Assembly (NCBI RefSeq): GCF_000516985.1
Contig: NW_006917096.1
Coordinates: 3,643,606-3,707,605, forward strand
Source of the DNA: Pestalotiopsis fici W106-1
Taxonomy: Eukaryota > Ascomycota > Sordariomycetes > Amphisphaeriales > Sporocadaceae
Reading direction: 5' to 3'
DNA: 64,000 nt
Shown: piece after piece, positions 11,040-22,227 of the stretch
Position numbering within the stretch: the stretch's first letter is position 1
Layout: every line of letters starts with the position of its first letter
Position numbers and translations under genes: made by a program
Notes under the pieces: model-generated
Databases searched by the model: none
The model's input: only the letters and a program-made list of their open reading frames with translations
Told to the model about the DNA's origin: nothing

Positions 11040-12224
11040 GTGGCTTCCAGTCAGGCAATCTTGGCATCTTCTGGTGCCTTCCAGAACCTCACCCAATACC
11101 TACCACCAGGACTGGCAAGCTACGTCAACGCAACCGTTGACCAGCTATCTGGAGCTCTAGCCGGATCAAACGAGTACCTCGTTGCCCAGGGACTGTCTCC
11201 CACCGTAATATACTCGACACTTGCCTGCGCCGCCCTGGCTGTACCTCTCGGCATGTCTCATTACACCGGCTGGTCGAACCGCCGCGAAGGCCTGTCCCCT
11301 TTTGCGTCCCAAGACGCCGATGGCGCACCGCGCGTAACGGAAGACGACTTTAGCTACATAACATCGGAAGATCTCGAGCACTCGCTGCAGGCACCCGCCC
11401 GAGTTTACGATTCGAAAAGACAGCCGCCGACAAGTGCGAAACCCGAAGATGATATACTCCTGATCAAGCACAAGGGGGTCACTTATCCTGTCCACTTCCC
11501 TGCATATTCAATCGGAGATGGCAAGCTCCTCGTTCGCGATGTTCGCGACCGAGTGGGGATGGTGATGCAAGTTAGCTCTGGCAAGGTCAAGCGCATCAAG
11601 ATGCTCTACAAGGGTCGTCAACTCAAGGACCAGGACGCACCCATCCGCGAATACAATGTCAAGAATAATAGTGAAATTCTGGTGGTATTGCCCGAGGGTT
11701 CGCCTTCTGACGAGGAGTCGGACAGCAGCGAAGAGATTGTCGTCGCAGATCCTCGCGAGGGACACACGAGCAAAAGCAAGAGCAAGAACAAGCGCAAGAA
11801 GAAGAAGCGAAGTCCTCGTGATAGCTCACAAAACCTAGACGTCCCAGGCGGTGGTGCCGATGGACGCAAATCGGACACTGAGGACTCGAGACAGCCGAGC
11901 AGGATGCCCTCGCCCCCAACAGTGCCCAGCAGCCCCATGGAAAAGCTGCAGGCTATCAATTCACACTTCAACACCAAGCTCCTGCCATTGTGTGTCGACT
12001 TCTCTGCCAATCCACCAAGAGATAAGAAGAAGTGCGAGGATGAACACCGGAAATTGAGCGAGACGATTATGCAGCAGGTGCTGCTCAAGTTGGATGAGGT
12101 TGATGCTGGAGGAGATCCGGATATCAGGGCCAAGAGAAAGCAATTGGTCAACCAGGTGCATGAGGTGCTGAAGGGCATTGACCAACATTTGCCAGAAGGT
12201 TCTTCCAAGCCGCAACTATACTAA
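11040..12224 (+). CDS. UBL-BAG domain HSP70 co-chaperone, membrane-anchored form
   Basis: The 394-codon frame has a hydrophobic N-terminal helix (residues 56-71, VIYSTLACAALAVPLG). A ubiquitin-like domain follows (about 139-219, with LYKGRQLKD and SEILVVLPEG), then a Lys/Arg-rich linker (240-256). A C-terminal BAG domain spans about 302-388, starting at EKLQAINSHF and ending at EVLKGIDQ. BAG domains bind the HSP70 ATPase lobe and trigger nucleotide release; a TM anchor plus BAG resembles yeast Snl1 at the ER/nuclear envelope. The frame has no ATG before residue 72 (position 11253), and an in-frame stop lies at 11016. The natural-looking start is GTG at 11040 in the context CAAGgTGGC. Either GUG initiation, an unseen upstream exon, or a start-codon mutation applies. 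Starting at 11253 would remove the anchor. Confidence 0.85.
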   Translation: MASSQAILASSGAFQNLTQYLPPGLASYVNATVDQLSGALAGSNEYLVAQGLSPTVIYSTLACAALAVPLGMSHYTGWSNRREGLSPFASQDADGAPRVTEDDFSYITSEDLEHSLQAPARVYDSKRQPPTSAKPEDDILLIKHKGVTYPVHFPAYSIGDGKLLVRDVRDRVGMVMQVSSGKVKRIKMLYKGRQLKDQDAPIREYNVKNNSEILVVLPEGSPSDEESDSSEEIVVADPREGHTSKSKSKNKRKKKKRSPRDSSQNLDVPGGGADGRKSDTEDSRQPSRMPSPPTVPSSPMEKLQAINSHFNTKLLPLCVDFSANPPRDKKKCEDEHRKLSETIMQQVLLKLDEVDAGGDPDIRAKRKQLVNQVHEVLKGIDQHLPEGSSKPQLY

Positions 12225-13122
12225 GAACTGGCTGGCACTATACCAGGGGAATGTGGCTCGTTTGCAGCATCAGCGCGCGATTCCCGGCACCGTCAATGGC
12301 TGCATATCCTTTTGGACAAGCATGCTACTATCTCATCCATAAGTTGGACAGAATTGAGGGTGCAGGATTCCAGCATTGCCAACAGTGAAGGGGTTTGCAT
12401 TTTGAAAATCCAATAGTCACGGCCACTGAATCGCAGCAATCCGGGTTGCATGTATAATACGAGACGGGGTCTTGGATTGAACGCTGTTGAATGCGATCAG
12501 AGGATTGCTTCTTTACAATATTGGGGGTTCGCTGCTAATATAGAGAGACATGATGATTATGAACTGCATTGTGCTGGGATATGATCGGATTGCTGATGTA
12601 AGCTATACCGTCGCTTTAAAATTAATGCATATTTTATGCTAGGCAATGTGCAAGTTGTGTCTGGTTTGTAGCCAAGGTAATCCAAAAGCGGAGCGTCAGT
12701 GAGGCCGCTGAGTGGCCATCGATGATCGCAACAGCCAATGTTGCCCCGTAGGTTTGGAAAACCCTAGCGGGTCCACAGCTCTTCTCTCGCCCAATTCCCC
12801 ACCGTTCCCAAACTGGTCAAGCGCACTTCAGCACCACACTCCGCCTGGGCTCAGTGTGCCCGATTAATTTTCACCACACAGAATCCTGAGTTGGATTTGC
12901 GACTCATCAACAAATCCACGACAATCCCACGACGGCAACCACAGCGAGGAATTAATCGTTCCTAGCTCTCAAGGTAAGACAAATTTCAGAGGAGGTCCAT
13001 TCTTCACTTCTGGGGTTTGCGTTGCGAGCTTTGAATTCCTCTCGCCTTTTTTTGTTCCTTCTTTTCTGTTCATCCGCCCCCCTCGTATCAGACCAGCCCG
13101 CGCTGACGATTCCCCGGAAAAG
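12225..13122. other. BAG 3' region and ribosomal-protein promoter
   Basis: No coding sequence seen. The last 100 bases before the uL13 start contain a strong pyrimidine tract (about 13047-13070), common upstream of fungal ribosomal-protein genes. Confidence 0.5.
12758..12766 (+). promoter_or_regulatory. telobox-like AAACCCTA element upstream of uL13
   Basis: AAAACCCTAG occurs about 360 bp upstream of the uL13 ATG. AACCCTA-type (Tbf1/telobox) sites are established in ribosomal-protein promoters of several fungi. A single match here is suggestive only. Confidence 0.3.
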
Positions 13123-14257
13123 ATGTCGTCCTTTGAGTCTGTTGTGAGTACTCTTCCAGCCCTGCACGAGCACCGGAAAGCACTGGGATCGCCCACAAGA
13201 CGCCACGAAACGAAATTCGCAATGGGATCGGATTGGAGGGGAATGCAACAGGGCCGAATCGCGAATTCGGGCAAGAGGATGGCAATGTTATCAGAGATGC
13301 CTGGGATATCTACAGTCGCTTCCGGTGCGACAAGTGTGGCCAACAGGAACTAACCTGCCTTTCCAGGTTGTCATCGATGGCAAGGGCCACCTTCTCGGTC
13401 GTCTGGCCTCGATCGTTGCCAAGCAGCTTTTGAACGGCCAGAAGATCGTTGTCGTCCGCTGCGAGGCCCTCAACATCTCCGGCGAGTTCTTCCGCGCCAA
13501 GCGTACGTTGCCCGCCACTATTATCCGGACAAGTGGGAAATCAATTCTTGGTCGAGATCGGACGCGATGAGCCCCGACCTGGCATGAGATATTGAAATTC
13601 CGATGGTCCGCGAATCGTACTACCAGGACACGAAACTGACATTGCATTCGACATATAGTCAAGTACCACGCCTACCTGCGCAAGATGACCCGTTACAACC
13701 CGACTCGCGGTGGTACGTTCAGCCGACACTCTGATCCTGTAGCTGAGGACATCCCTCGCTTTGGATTTCTCCTAAAGACGCAAATCACCTAACATTGTCT
13801 TAGGTCCCTTCCACTTCCGCGCCCCGTCGAGAGTCTTCTACAAGGCCGTCCGTGGCATGATTCCCCACAAGACCGCCCGCGGTGCCGCCGCTCTGGAGAG
13901 ACTCAAGGTCTTCGAGGGTGTCCCTCCCCCCTACGACAAGCAGAAGAAGATGGTCGTTCCCCAGGCCCTCCGTGTCCTGAGACTGCAGCCCGGCCGCAAG
14001 TACTGCACAGTCGGTCGTCTCAGCCACGAGGTTGGCTGGAAGTACCAGGACGTTGTTGAGAGGTATGGACAGCTTTCTGGTGAGACGGAGGAAACGTTTG
14101 CTAACCTGCCATTTTTAGACTCGAGGAGCGCCGCAAGGCCAAGGGCGCCGCATACTACGAGCGCAAGAAGTTGGCGCAGCGACAACTGTCTGACGCCAAG
14201 AAGAACGCCAAGGTCGACAGCAAGACAAGCGAGGCCCTCGCCGGCTTCGGTTACTAA
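13123..14257 (+). CDS. RPL16: 60S ribosomal protein uL13 (L16/L13a)
   Basis: Five exons (13123-13143, 13367-13502, 13659-13712, 13804-14062 and 14119-14257) give 202 aa, the normal length for eukaryotic uL13. The first exon encodes only seven residues. Recognisable blocks are [37 protein letters not shown] sequence, [10 protein letters not shown] and [15 protein letters not shown], with a basic C-terminal helix. It is a structural protein of the large subunit near the peptide exit side. Codon use is strongly biased to C-ending codons, as expected for a highly expressed gene. I looked in the introns for box C/D snoRNAs, because L13a introns host them in animals, and found no convincing pair. 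Confidence 0.97.
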
Positions 14258-16167
14258 TTGTCTCGTCTTTGTTCGTTCTGAAATCTTCGTACTTCTGCAT
14301 TTTCGGGGGCAACGGTCAACAAATCATACCACGACGAAAAAAAACCTTTGCACTTAGAACGGCGTGAGGGAAAGGGGTACTCCATCGACTTTTTGCTCTT
14401 GTTGACGGAACAAGGGCCCGGTCATTAGGATGAGCGTTGGGGGACAAATCTGACATGTTTCACAACCTCTGGGACGACCTATGTTCATTCGGTCAATGCT
14501 TGGAAGTCTAGGATCCGAAATGTGAAATGAACCAAAACAAGTGAACAACGTGATCATCTTCTATACATCATGATGTGCAGTGCATGTGTGGATGCTCAAC
14601 TTGTTGGCTGATGGAGAGGGCAATTTCCTGAGGTGCTTCTTGACCTGACATTGTCAGCAACGCCTTTATGGACTATTCGTTTATGCTGCTCCAGAAGTAC
14701 TTGAGCTGCGGTGCATACCCGCCCCAGCATCAATGTCGACCTCGAATGTCGACCTCGAATCCCGTTCTTGTTTCGCAATGGAGATCCAAGCAGCATCAGA
14801 TGGCGGAATACAGATACAGCCTCGAGAACAAATCGAGACATGAAATTATGACGTCTAGCTCAGCCTTGCTCGACAAAGTGAAACACGATATGGACGTTCC
14901 TCTATTGAAACCGGCATCATTTTTTTATAGACTTGCGCCTGATTGTAGCCCGGCTTGGGATTTCAGGCAAACTAAGGAAAAATAATCAATTCATCCATCC
15001 CCTTCAGAATACTAACGCCCTGGTAGCTAGCTGGTCGAGTACCGCCACCACCAAACAGCCATGATGAACCACTTTAATATTTCCAAAGCTCCGGGTGTGG
15101 GTAAACTTATGTCTGGGGATATGTATTACGTAACAAGTTTCTTTTGATCGACCTTGTATATTGCCGAGTACAAATAACTGCAAGAATAGGTAGCGTCGTT
15201 GCGCGCCACAGTCATTGGAAGGTGGCATAAAGGCCCATGTTTGCGGAAGTCTGAGTTTTGGTTCCTATTGTTCTGGTCGTATGTGCCGTTACCATGGAGG
15301 CTTCGGTTTGCCCTTCTTCAAGTCGTGGTAGTTCCTGACTGCACAGTCTTGCCAAAAGTTTCTTGCCGCGCAGTACCTCTTGCCCGTTGCCAAAGATGCA
15401 AAGATGGGTCCAAAGGGGAGAGGCCGTGTCGCGTGGCAGACATGGGTGAACATCCCCGTATGCTCTGCATTTGCCTAAAAGAAAGAAAAATTATAACGGT
15501 ATGGTGTCTATGGTCAGAAATTTGCTAATTTCCAATGTGGCTTGCGCTTGGTCGGGTTGATTACAGCTCAAGTTATGATCATGCCGCTTTGAGTAGAGAA
15601 ATGTTTGTATAATGAGTATCTACTTAGACCTCGGTCCAAAAGCCCAAGGCCTTGGGTGGTCGACTGGGATGGTTTATAGACGTCGATTGCATTTTGAGAT
15701 TCATTAACGACCAATTCGACCACACTTGGAATGAAAATAATGACTGGTCGCCTAATAAGTACGTAACCTAATAATACCTTTAGTGACTGCCCTTTTCTGA
15801 TACCGATGCGCGTCAAGCAAATCCGGACTATCCTTGCGATTTTCGTGATGCTTCTTGGCAAATTGCTCTTCGATATCGCTCCCGACTTCTTCAAAATGTC
15901 AACACTCAAGCAGCAGGTGCAGTAGACTGCTTACCTAGGGCCACCGCCACTGCCTCAAGGCACTTTACCCCTCGATGATCTCAAGTCTCGGTTCTCATAA
16001 AGGTGCAGGCTCTTTCACTTCTCACTCGCATCAAAACAATGCCAATCGGGCTATTTTTGAATCAATAAATCTTACCCACTGTTGTCACCACCAGGAAAGC
16101 CCCTGAAAATCGACAAAGAAACACATATGTACAGAACGACCCTAGATTGCATCAAGCATATGAAAAC
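14258..16167. other. intergenic, no gene seen
   Basis: 1.9 kb. A tandem repeat of 11 bases (TCGACCTCGAA, twice) lies near 14738-14760. A 113-codon open frame on the minus strand at 15568-15909 has no recognisable feature. Confidence 0.5.
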
Positions 16168-16767
16168 ATGGCTCCACCAGCAGAGGCTGTAATAGACTTC
16201 ATCGAGAAAAATACAGATCTGTTTCCTCTGTGCATCATTCTGGGATGCTTCGGCCTATTAGTCGGGGTTATTACCGCTAGTTGCCGCTGCTCACAGCAGA
16301 CGACATGGGCTAACCAACTCTTCAACACTACACAGCTTCAGCCGTATCAACTCTTGTTCCCCGTCATCTTTGAGTTTGTCGTCTTTACGGTTATCGGTGC
16401 CCTGGCTCCAGTGGTCTTCGTTTTGGGCGTTGCGTTATACTGCGTTGCATATGTTCTGTGGTGTTGCGGGCGTCTAGCTTGTGATTTCTTTAAATACTGC
16501 CGGCGTCTAGTTTTCCAGCGTACTAGTCTGGAGCGCGCGAGCAACTCCGTCGAAGACAGTCAAGGAATCAATACAGCCTTGGAACATATTGAGCTCGAAC
16601 CATTACCGGTAAGACGTCCAAGGAGGGTAGCCATCTTGGCTACTCCACCGCGGCCAGGGTTGGCCCGGATGGCTTCAACACGGTCTTTCGAGAGGCGGCC
16701 TGGGAACGAAGCCGATTTGATCAATGATCCGCCCCCACCCTATCAACCGGATGCCAGAACCAGATAG
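16168..16767 (+). CDS. small two-helix membrane protein with C-terminal PPxY motif
   Basis: The ATG at 16168 sits in a good context (AAACATGG) and gives 199 aa without introns. The frame is open seven codons further upstream but has no other ATG. There are two long hydrophobic regions, residues about 17-38 and 59-95, the second Cys-rich at its end. A cytosolic-type tail of about 100 residues follows, ending NDPPPPYQPDARTR. PPxY is the binding motif for WW domains of Nedd4/Rsp5 ubiquitin ligases, so this could be a ligase adaptor or a protein sorted by ubiquitin. That role is inferred from the motif and topology alone; I do not recognise a family. Confidence 0.65.
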   Translation: MAPPAEAVIDFIEKNTDLFPLCIILGCFGLLVGVITASCRCSQQTTWANQLFNTTQLQPYQLLFPVIFEFVVFTVIGALAPVVFVLGVALYCVAYVLWCCGRLACDFFKYCRRLVFQRTSLERASNSVEDSQGINTALEHIELEPLPVRRPRRVAILATPPRPGLARMASTRSFERRPGNEADLINDPPPPYQPDARTR

Positions 16768-18138
16768 AGGGGGATCAGACGACATAGACGGAGTTGTGAA
16801 TGTCAGCTAGGAAGGGCTCAGCTCCTGGATTTCTAATCATGGCTGCCAATGATCAAGCGGAAGGCTTCCAAATTCTGGGTGGTTTTCAGGTATGATCTGT
16901 TTTGCTTGCAGCACGGGTAGACAGAGTACAACTGACCATGCAGTGCAGGGTACTTTCAAATCCATTCATCAGAAATACAACATTACTATAGCGCATGCGT
17001 AGGTATTAAGTACACAAACACACACACCTATTTGATTCACACTGCTAATGTTCAACCGTTACCGAAGCACCTTTCCACAACCACCCAAATTGCGTCGACA
17101 CTTTGCAGCCTTGACCCGTCAAACTCCACGAACACCCCACTTTGGAGATGAAATATGGTGGAGTCGGAGTTTGGGGTTGAAAAGATATTTGCGGAGACAG
17201 CGCGGAGTATTTCTTCTACAGCGATCCGTAGTCTGAATCAATACATGAATGTTTTTAACAACTAGTGAGGCGCTCAACAAACTGTGAATAAGTTACCGCC
17301 GCAGCATGGCCTCGATAACCATGTCTTCAAAATGCAAAAATGAGCAGGGTAGAAGAACCCAAAGACGATGGAAAGAAAACAGTTCTTCCTTAAACCTGCC
17401 TGTCCTCGGGATCGGATTACGTACACTATGAAATTCCTACCTGCAAAAGAAGTAACTTCAGGAAGACAAGGGAATGACGAGGAGTAATGGGGAGGTCATG
17501 TCCCTCCTTGGATCAGAATTGATTGCTAGGCTGACAAATGCTGAGTTGAATAAGCAGAATGAAAATCTTTGACGCAAATCAGTCACATATATCAAGGAAA
17601 CAAAACCAGGCACAGATCAGAGAACTTGATATACTTTTGACGTCCCATGCAAGAGTTTGTAGCAATTCCAGCCAATCGCAGGGCAACTTTTGCTCGAAGC
17701 TTTTCTCAGATAGGAAGCCAAGACACTAGCGTCGCGGGAAGTGGATCCGTTAGACTGCTTAGGATTTGCCTACTCAATTTCACCCGCGTCGAGTCAGTAA
17801 AGATCTCGACTTTTTTGTGTGCCCATGGTAATAGACTCGATAGTGAACAGAATGACGAATTCTCTCCCTCTCTATCTCTCAAATTCTTTTATATTAGTAA
17901 TGCAGTATATGCGGGCTATCTTGACACAGATCAATCTGGCATTCTGCCTTCTAAAATATCAAATCTCCTGACTGGGAGCTCAAATAAACATTGTCGTTTT
18001 TCAGTATATATAATCAACCATCTTGTCCCTTCTTCTTGCAATAATATCATCATACAAACAGATGGCCCACTAGCCATCAAAATTCTTCGAGACAACAAAA
18101 GCATAATACGACACATTATTACAAGCACCATCCTCGAC
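16768..18138. other. intergenic; long 5' leader of the MFS gene
   Basis: No independent gene seen. From 17647 the MFS reading frame is open for 164 codons ahead of the likely start, with a composition unlike a membrane protein N-terminus. Confidence 0.5.
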
Positions 18139-19800
18139 ATGTCTTGTCTTCCTTCCAGGGGCGATAGTCCCGACGGCTCAGATCCGACAACCCTTGATGC
18201 AATAAACGATTCCTCGCCGCACGTTGAAAGCAAGAATACACTCGAATGCCCCATCGAAGAGTCCTTGCAAGCCCGCATCGAACGTCTCGGTCGCCAACGT
18301 CCTCCTACATTCACGACTGCGTGGAGCGAGATCTGTTTCGTGTTTAGCATCGCCATGTCACAGTTTTTGACGGAATTCTTCGTCTCGGGCTTCACCGTGA
18401 TCCTTCCGACCCTGATAAAAGAGCTTGATATCCCACAGGCAGCGAGTGTCTGGCCAGCCACGGCATTTTCTCTCGTCATTGCCAGCACTCTTCTCATATT
18501 CGGCCGTCTGGGTGATATCTGGGGCGGCTACCCCGTCTTTCTCTGGGGGCTCTCGTGGCTGTTGATATGGAGCATCATTGCAGGCTTCAGTATCAATCCG
18601 TTGATGCTGGACTTTTGCCGTGCTCTGCAAGGTTTGGGTGCTGCGGCTTTTCTTCCCACGGGAGTCATGTTGATGGGATCAATCTACCGCCCCGGCCGAC
18701 GAAAGAATATCGTTTTTGCAATCTATGGTACTTCAGCAGTCTTTGGCTTCTTTGGTGGCATTTTCATTGCTGGTATTGTCGGTCAGTACCTGAGATGGGG
18801 GTTCTATTTCTGGATCGGGGGGATTCTCACGGCAATCACACTGATTAGCTCCGTCTTTTCCATTCCCAATCCGCGATCCGGAAAGCCACCTTCAAACAAT
18901 GTCAAGATGGACTATCCAGGAGCTATCACCATTGCTGTCGGACTCACCCTCGTCGTCTTTGCCATTACTCAATCCGCGCATGCTCCAGCGGGCTGGAGAA
19001 CCCCCTACATCCCCGTTTGTTTCGTCGTGGGTGTCCTCTCCCTCCTCGCCGCCGGTTACTTAGAAACGTCTGTTGCCGACCCCCTCCTTCCCGCCTCGAT
19101 ATTCACAACACCCGCAATGACACCGCTCCTTTTGGCACTTCTCCTCCTATACGGCACCTGGGGCATCTTCTCCGTATATGGAACCCTCTACTTTCAAAAC
19201 ATTATGCTGGCCAGCCCGCTCCAAGTGGTGACGTGGTATGTCCCCTTGGGCGTGGCCGGGCTCCTCTTTAGTATACTAGAAGGCTACATTCTGCACCTGG
19301 TACCGGGGCGCGTGCTCCTGGTCATCTCAGGCCTGGGCGCGGTGGGCTCTCAGCTCTTGCTCGCCCTGATTCCTCTGCAGGAGCGGGGCTACTGGGCCTA
19401 CATCTTCCCGGCCACGATTCTCAGCACCATTGGCATTGACATCTCGACCATACTGGCCACGGTTTTCATCACCACCACCTTTCCCGTGGCCCAGCAGGGC
19501 TTGGCTGGCGGCGTCATCAACTCGGTGCTGCAGCTGGGCGTTGCGCTGACGCTCGGGCTCACCGATATCGTCCAGACGGCCACGGTGGACAAGGTGGGCC
19601 TGGGAAGAAGTTACAAGAACACGTTTTGGTTTGGTGTTGCAGCCGGAGCGGTGGGCTTGGTTATCTTGGCTCTTTGGGGAAGAGTCCCAAAGGCGGAGAG
19701 CGAATTAACAGAGGAAGAGAAGAGGGAATTCATGGATGAAGCCATGGGCGAGGCTCATGGGAGGGAGTTGGATGGAGGTGGGGTTGTTACGCGGGCATGA
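18139..19800 (+). CDS. MFS drug/toxin-type efflux transporter (DHA2-like)
   Basis: The protein is 553 aa with no introns. The start at 18139 is followed by a hydrophilic N-terminus of about 60 residues, then 12-14 hydrophobic helices. A motif-A equivalent, GRLGDIWGG (122-130), lies in the first cytosolic loop, and RALQGLGAAAFLPTG is the usual helix-4 signature of the proton-antiporter group. The acidic C-tail (ELTEEEKREFMDEAM) is also typical. Members export drugs, fungicides or secondary metabolites. It is tail-to-tail with an ACR2-like regulator 126 bp away, an arrangement that suggests local control of efflux. In-frame upstream extension from 17647 is possible but less likely. Confidence 0.88.
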   Translation: MSCLPSRGDSPDGSDPTTLDAINDSSPHVESKNTLECPIEESLQARIERLGRQRPPTFTTAWSEICFVFSIAMSQFLTEFFVSGFTVILPTLIKELDIPQAASVWPATAFSLVIASTLLIFGRLGDIWGGYPVFLWGLSWLLIWSIIAGFSINPLMLDFCRALQGLGAAAFLPTGVMLMGSIYRPGRRKNIVFAIYGTSAVFGFFGGIFIAGIVGQYLRWGFYFWIGGILTAITLISSVFSIPNPRSGKPPSNNVKMDYPGAITIAVGLTLVVFAITQSAHAPAGWRTPYIPVCFVVGVLSLLAAGYLETSVADPLLPASIFTTPAMTPLLLALLLLYGTWGIFSVYGTLYFQNIMLASPLQVVTWYVPLGVAGLLFSILEGYILHLVPGRVLLVISGLGAVGSQLLLALIPLQERGYWAYIFPATILSTIGIDISTILATVFITTTFPVAQQGLAGGVINSVLQLGVALTLGLTDIVQTATVDKVGLGRSYKNTFWFGVAAGAVGLVILALWGRVPKAESELTEEEKREFMDEAMGEAHGRELDGGGVVTRA

Positions 19801-19925
19801 GCGATGTTTCCTTCAATTGAGAGAGACCAGAAGGTCGATTAGCTAGACTAGAGCAACGTATTGAAATTCAAGAGAGCGGAATAGAGCCAATGATAGAATG
19901 TGCCGATACTGAGAATTGACACAAA

Positions 19926-21669
19926 TCATACAATCAACCAATCAACACCGCCCGCTTGCAAGTCCGCAACCCAATTGTCTTCTTTCCCAGTACCACCATG
20001 TATATTTTGATCCATGTTCATTGGCATCTTTCTTTGCATTCTCCTCTTCTCCCAGATCCTCTCCAATACCCCCAATGCACCTCTGATCTGGCCCCAAGGC
20101 TCAACTTTCCACAGCTCGTGGAAATGTTGCGTTACCCATTGCTGACTGGTGCAGTCACTGCTCTCTGCTCCTGCAATAAAAGCAGGCCAAGTGGTCGCTG
20201 TAAATAACACATTACTCGTGCTGATGAATGAAATATGCCCTATGATTTCTTCAACCAAGCAGTCGAGGTTGAGGGGCAGGTCGGCGGCGGGATCTAGAGA
20301 GTAAATAACACGAGTAAGGTATATCAGCACGGCTCCACGATGCGCAAAGGCGACACGTGTGCGGTGCTCGAGGTCTGGCGCGGGGGAAATGGGTTCAAGT
20401 CTGGACGCCCAAGCAAGTGGATCAAAGGACTGTGCTACGCTGATAAGGAGGAGAAGCTGCTGTAAGGAACCAGAGAGGGAACAGTGGCGCGAGGATACGT
20501 TGCTGGCTTGGGCTATTTGACCGGCCGACTGGAGAAGCTCAAGGAGTTCTGTGGGGAATGAAGAGCAGTGGTTGCCTTGAGCATCCTGCAATAACGACAG
20601 TGCCCTTGAGGAAGTACTACTGGGAAGATGAGTGGCCGGGCACGTGAATGTCGAGCCGAGGATATCAAACCTGATTTTTAGTAAGCATATTGTAGGTCAA
20701 GAATAAATTTCGCGAAAGAAGACTGTTGACATACACGACAAAATTTGATACAAGTGACCGCCGCAGCGGGGTCATGACGGTTGGAGTAAACGTGCTTGGG
20801 AGACAGAGTTTCTCGATGATTGCTTTTGCGCCACTGATGTGGTGTTTCCAGTCGTCTCGCCCAGAATCAAGAAGCTCGAACTCAATGAACAGGAGCACTA
20901 CCGCCAGGATGACATCGTTATTCATGGACAACGGATTGTCGAGAGCGGGTCTCAAGAGGCAGAGTGCTCTCTGCTTGGCTGCCAGAGCATAATAATAAGA
21001 TCCTGCCTGATCTGATTGGGATGACTGCCAGCATGCTGAGTCCATCACTTCTGTATGTGATGCCGATAAGGGGTTCTGATTCGCCGATAATAATCCTTGG
21101 GATGAATTCGACATGTGAAGAGCCGAGTTGGCAACAATGATATGAAGCAGGACTGGATGCTGGTGTATCATGGGAATAAGCTCGCGGAAAGGATTTTGAT
21201 TTGGGATGTCATATAGGACGAGGTCTTTGCAAACATTAGTAGCAACTGCGATCGAGATGCCTATCAGTACCATGGATGAGATAACAAGGGTGGGTTATAA
21301 CGCACAGTAAAACAAATACTTTCTAGAAGCCTCGTTCATGTCCTGTATCAAGGGATTCGTCAGAGACCCTATAGCTTCAGATCCATATCTGCTGCAGCGG
21401 TAGTCTCGACTATGCACTCTGAGAGGCGTGACAAGCTGCGAGCATGACTTTGTCTGCCTTGATTGATTTTGGATCAAGTCCCCGAATGTCATTCCAACCA
21501 TCTTTCCACGACTTGCGATGCCGCGCTCCCAGCGGAATAGGCGCTGGTACCCCTGACATTCCTGTCCTTGCTTGATACATTTGTGACATTTTGGGAGGGT
21601 CCTGTCACATTTCAAGCGCTGACGACGACAATTGTGACATGCTTTGGGACTTGCAGGCGGAGATGTCAT
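19926..21669 (-). CDS. Zn2Cys6 transcription factor, ACR2-like (Fungal_trans_2)
   Basis: Three exons (21669-21306, 21260-20735 and 20670-19926) close to a 544-aa protein; the introns are 45 and 64 nt. The Zn cluster near the N-terminus is C-x2-C-x6-C-x6-C-x2-C-x6-C, beginning CHNCRRQRLKC and ending QECQGYQRLFRWERG. That GYxxxxxWExG extension is typical of regulators related to acriflavine sensitivity control protein. The middle region contains LVLYDIPNQNPFRELIP, followed by the helical Fungal_trans_2 fold, including FDILGSTFTCPA. It is convergent with the MFS pump, so it may regulate it. The protein looks complete. Confidence 0.85.
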
Positions 21670-22227
21670 GATGTGATGCTTTGGGGGGGTGATATGTAGA
21701 ATCCTAGGCGATAGTAGACAGTGACGCGTGGAAAGCCATTCGGGATTGCTACTTCACCAGAATACTTTGCGATGACATGGAGGCAGGCTCATGCTAGAAG
21801 AATAGATGCATTGTTAATTGTCGGAGTCGTTCAAGAAACAGGTCGGTTTGACATCATGGTAGCTTGAATGTTGAAGCGAAGATTTGAAAAAGATTACAGC
21901 CTACAGGTAGATAGATACAAACTACCAGGTTAGGTAGGTACCTACGTTGGGACTGCCCGCACAGGCTGCTGGGATAATGGTACAGGGCCCTCGTTAGCAC
22001 TGAGCCGACTACAATAGACACATCCCCGACGTTAACCCGGGGGACTGCCCACCTAGACCAACCCCACTAAAGTCCCTATATCGAAAGCAAGGTTTTTCTT
22101 TCTAGTTCAATTGTTGCAAGTGTAGAAGATGACTCGTCTTCGCTCATGATTTTTCGTGATCATATCAATTTTGATTAACGATTAAGTCCAAGTTGTATCA
22201 AGCTTTACGACTAGTAAGGTAGCCGTT
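21670..22227. other. intergenic, TACCTA-rich patch
   Basis: Contains the regulator's promoter and a cluster of TAGGTAGGTACCTA-type repeats near 21931-21944. No gene seen. Confidence 0.5.

Noticed and set aside
13503..13658. Possible box C/D snoRNA in uL13 intron 2
   Set aside because: A CGATGAG and a CTGA are present, but the C box does not match RTGATGA and there is no terminal stem.
15568..15909. 113-codon minus-strand frame
   Set aside because: No motif, no neighbour logic, and average-looking composition for random AT-rich sequence.
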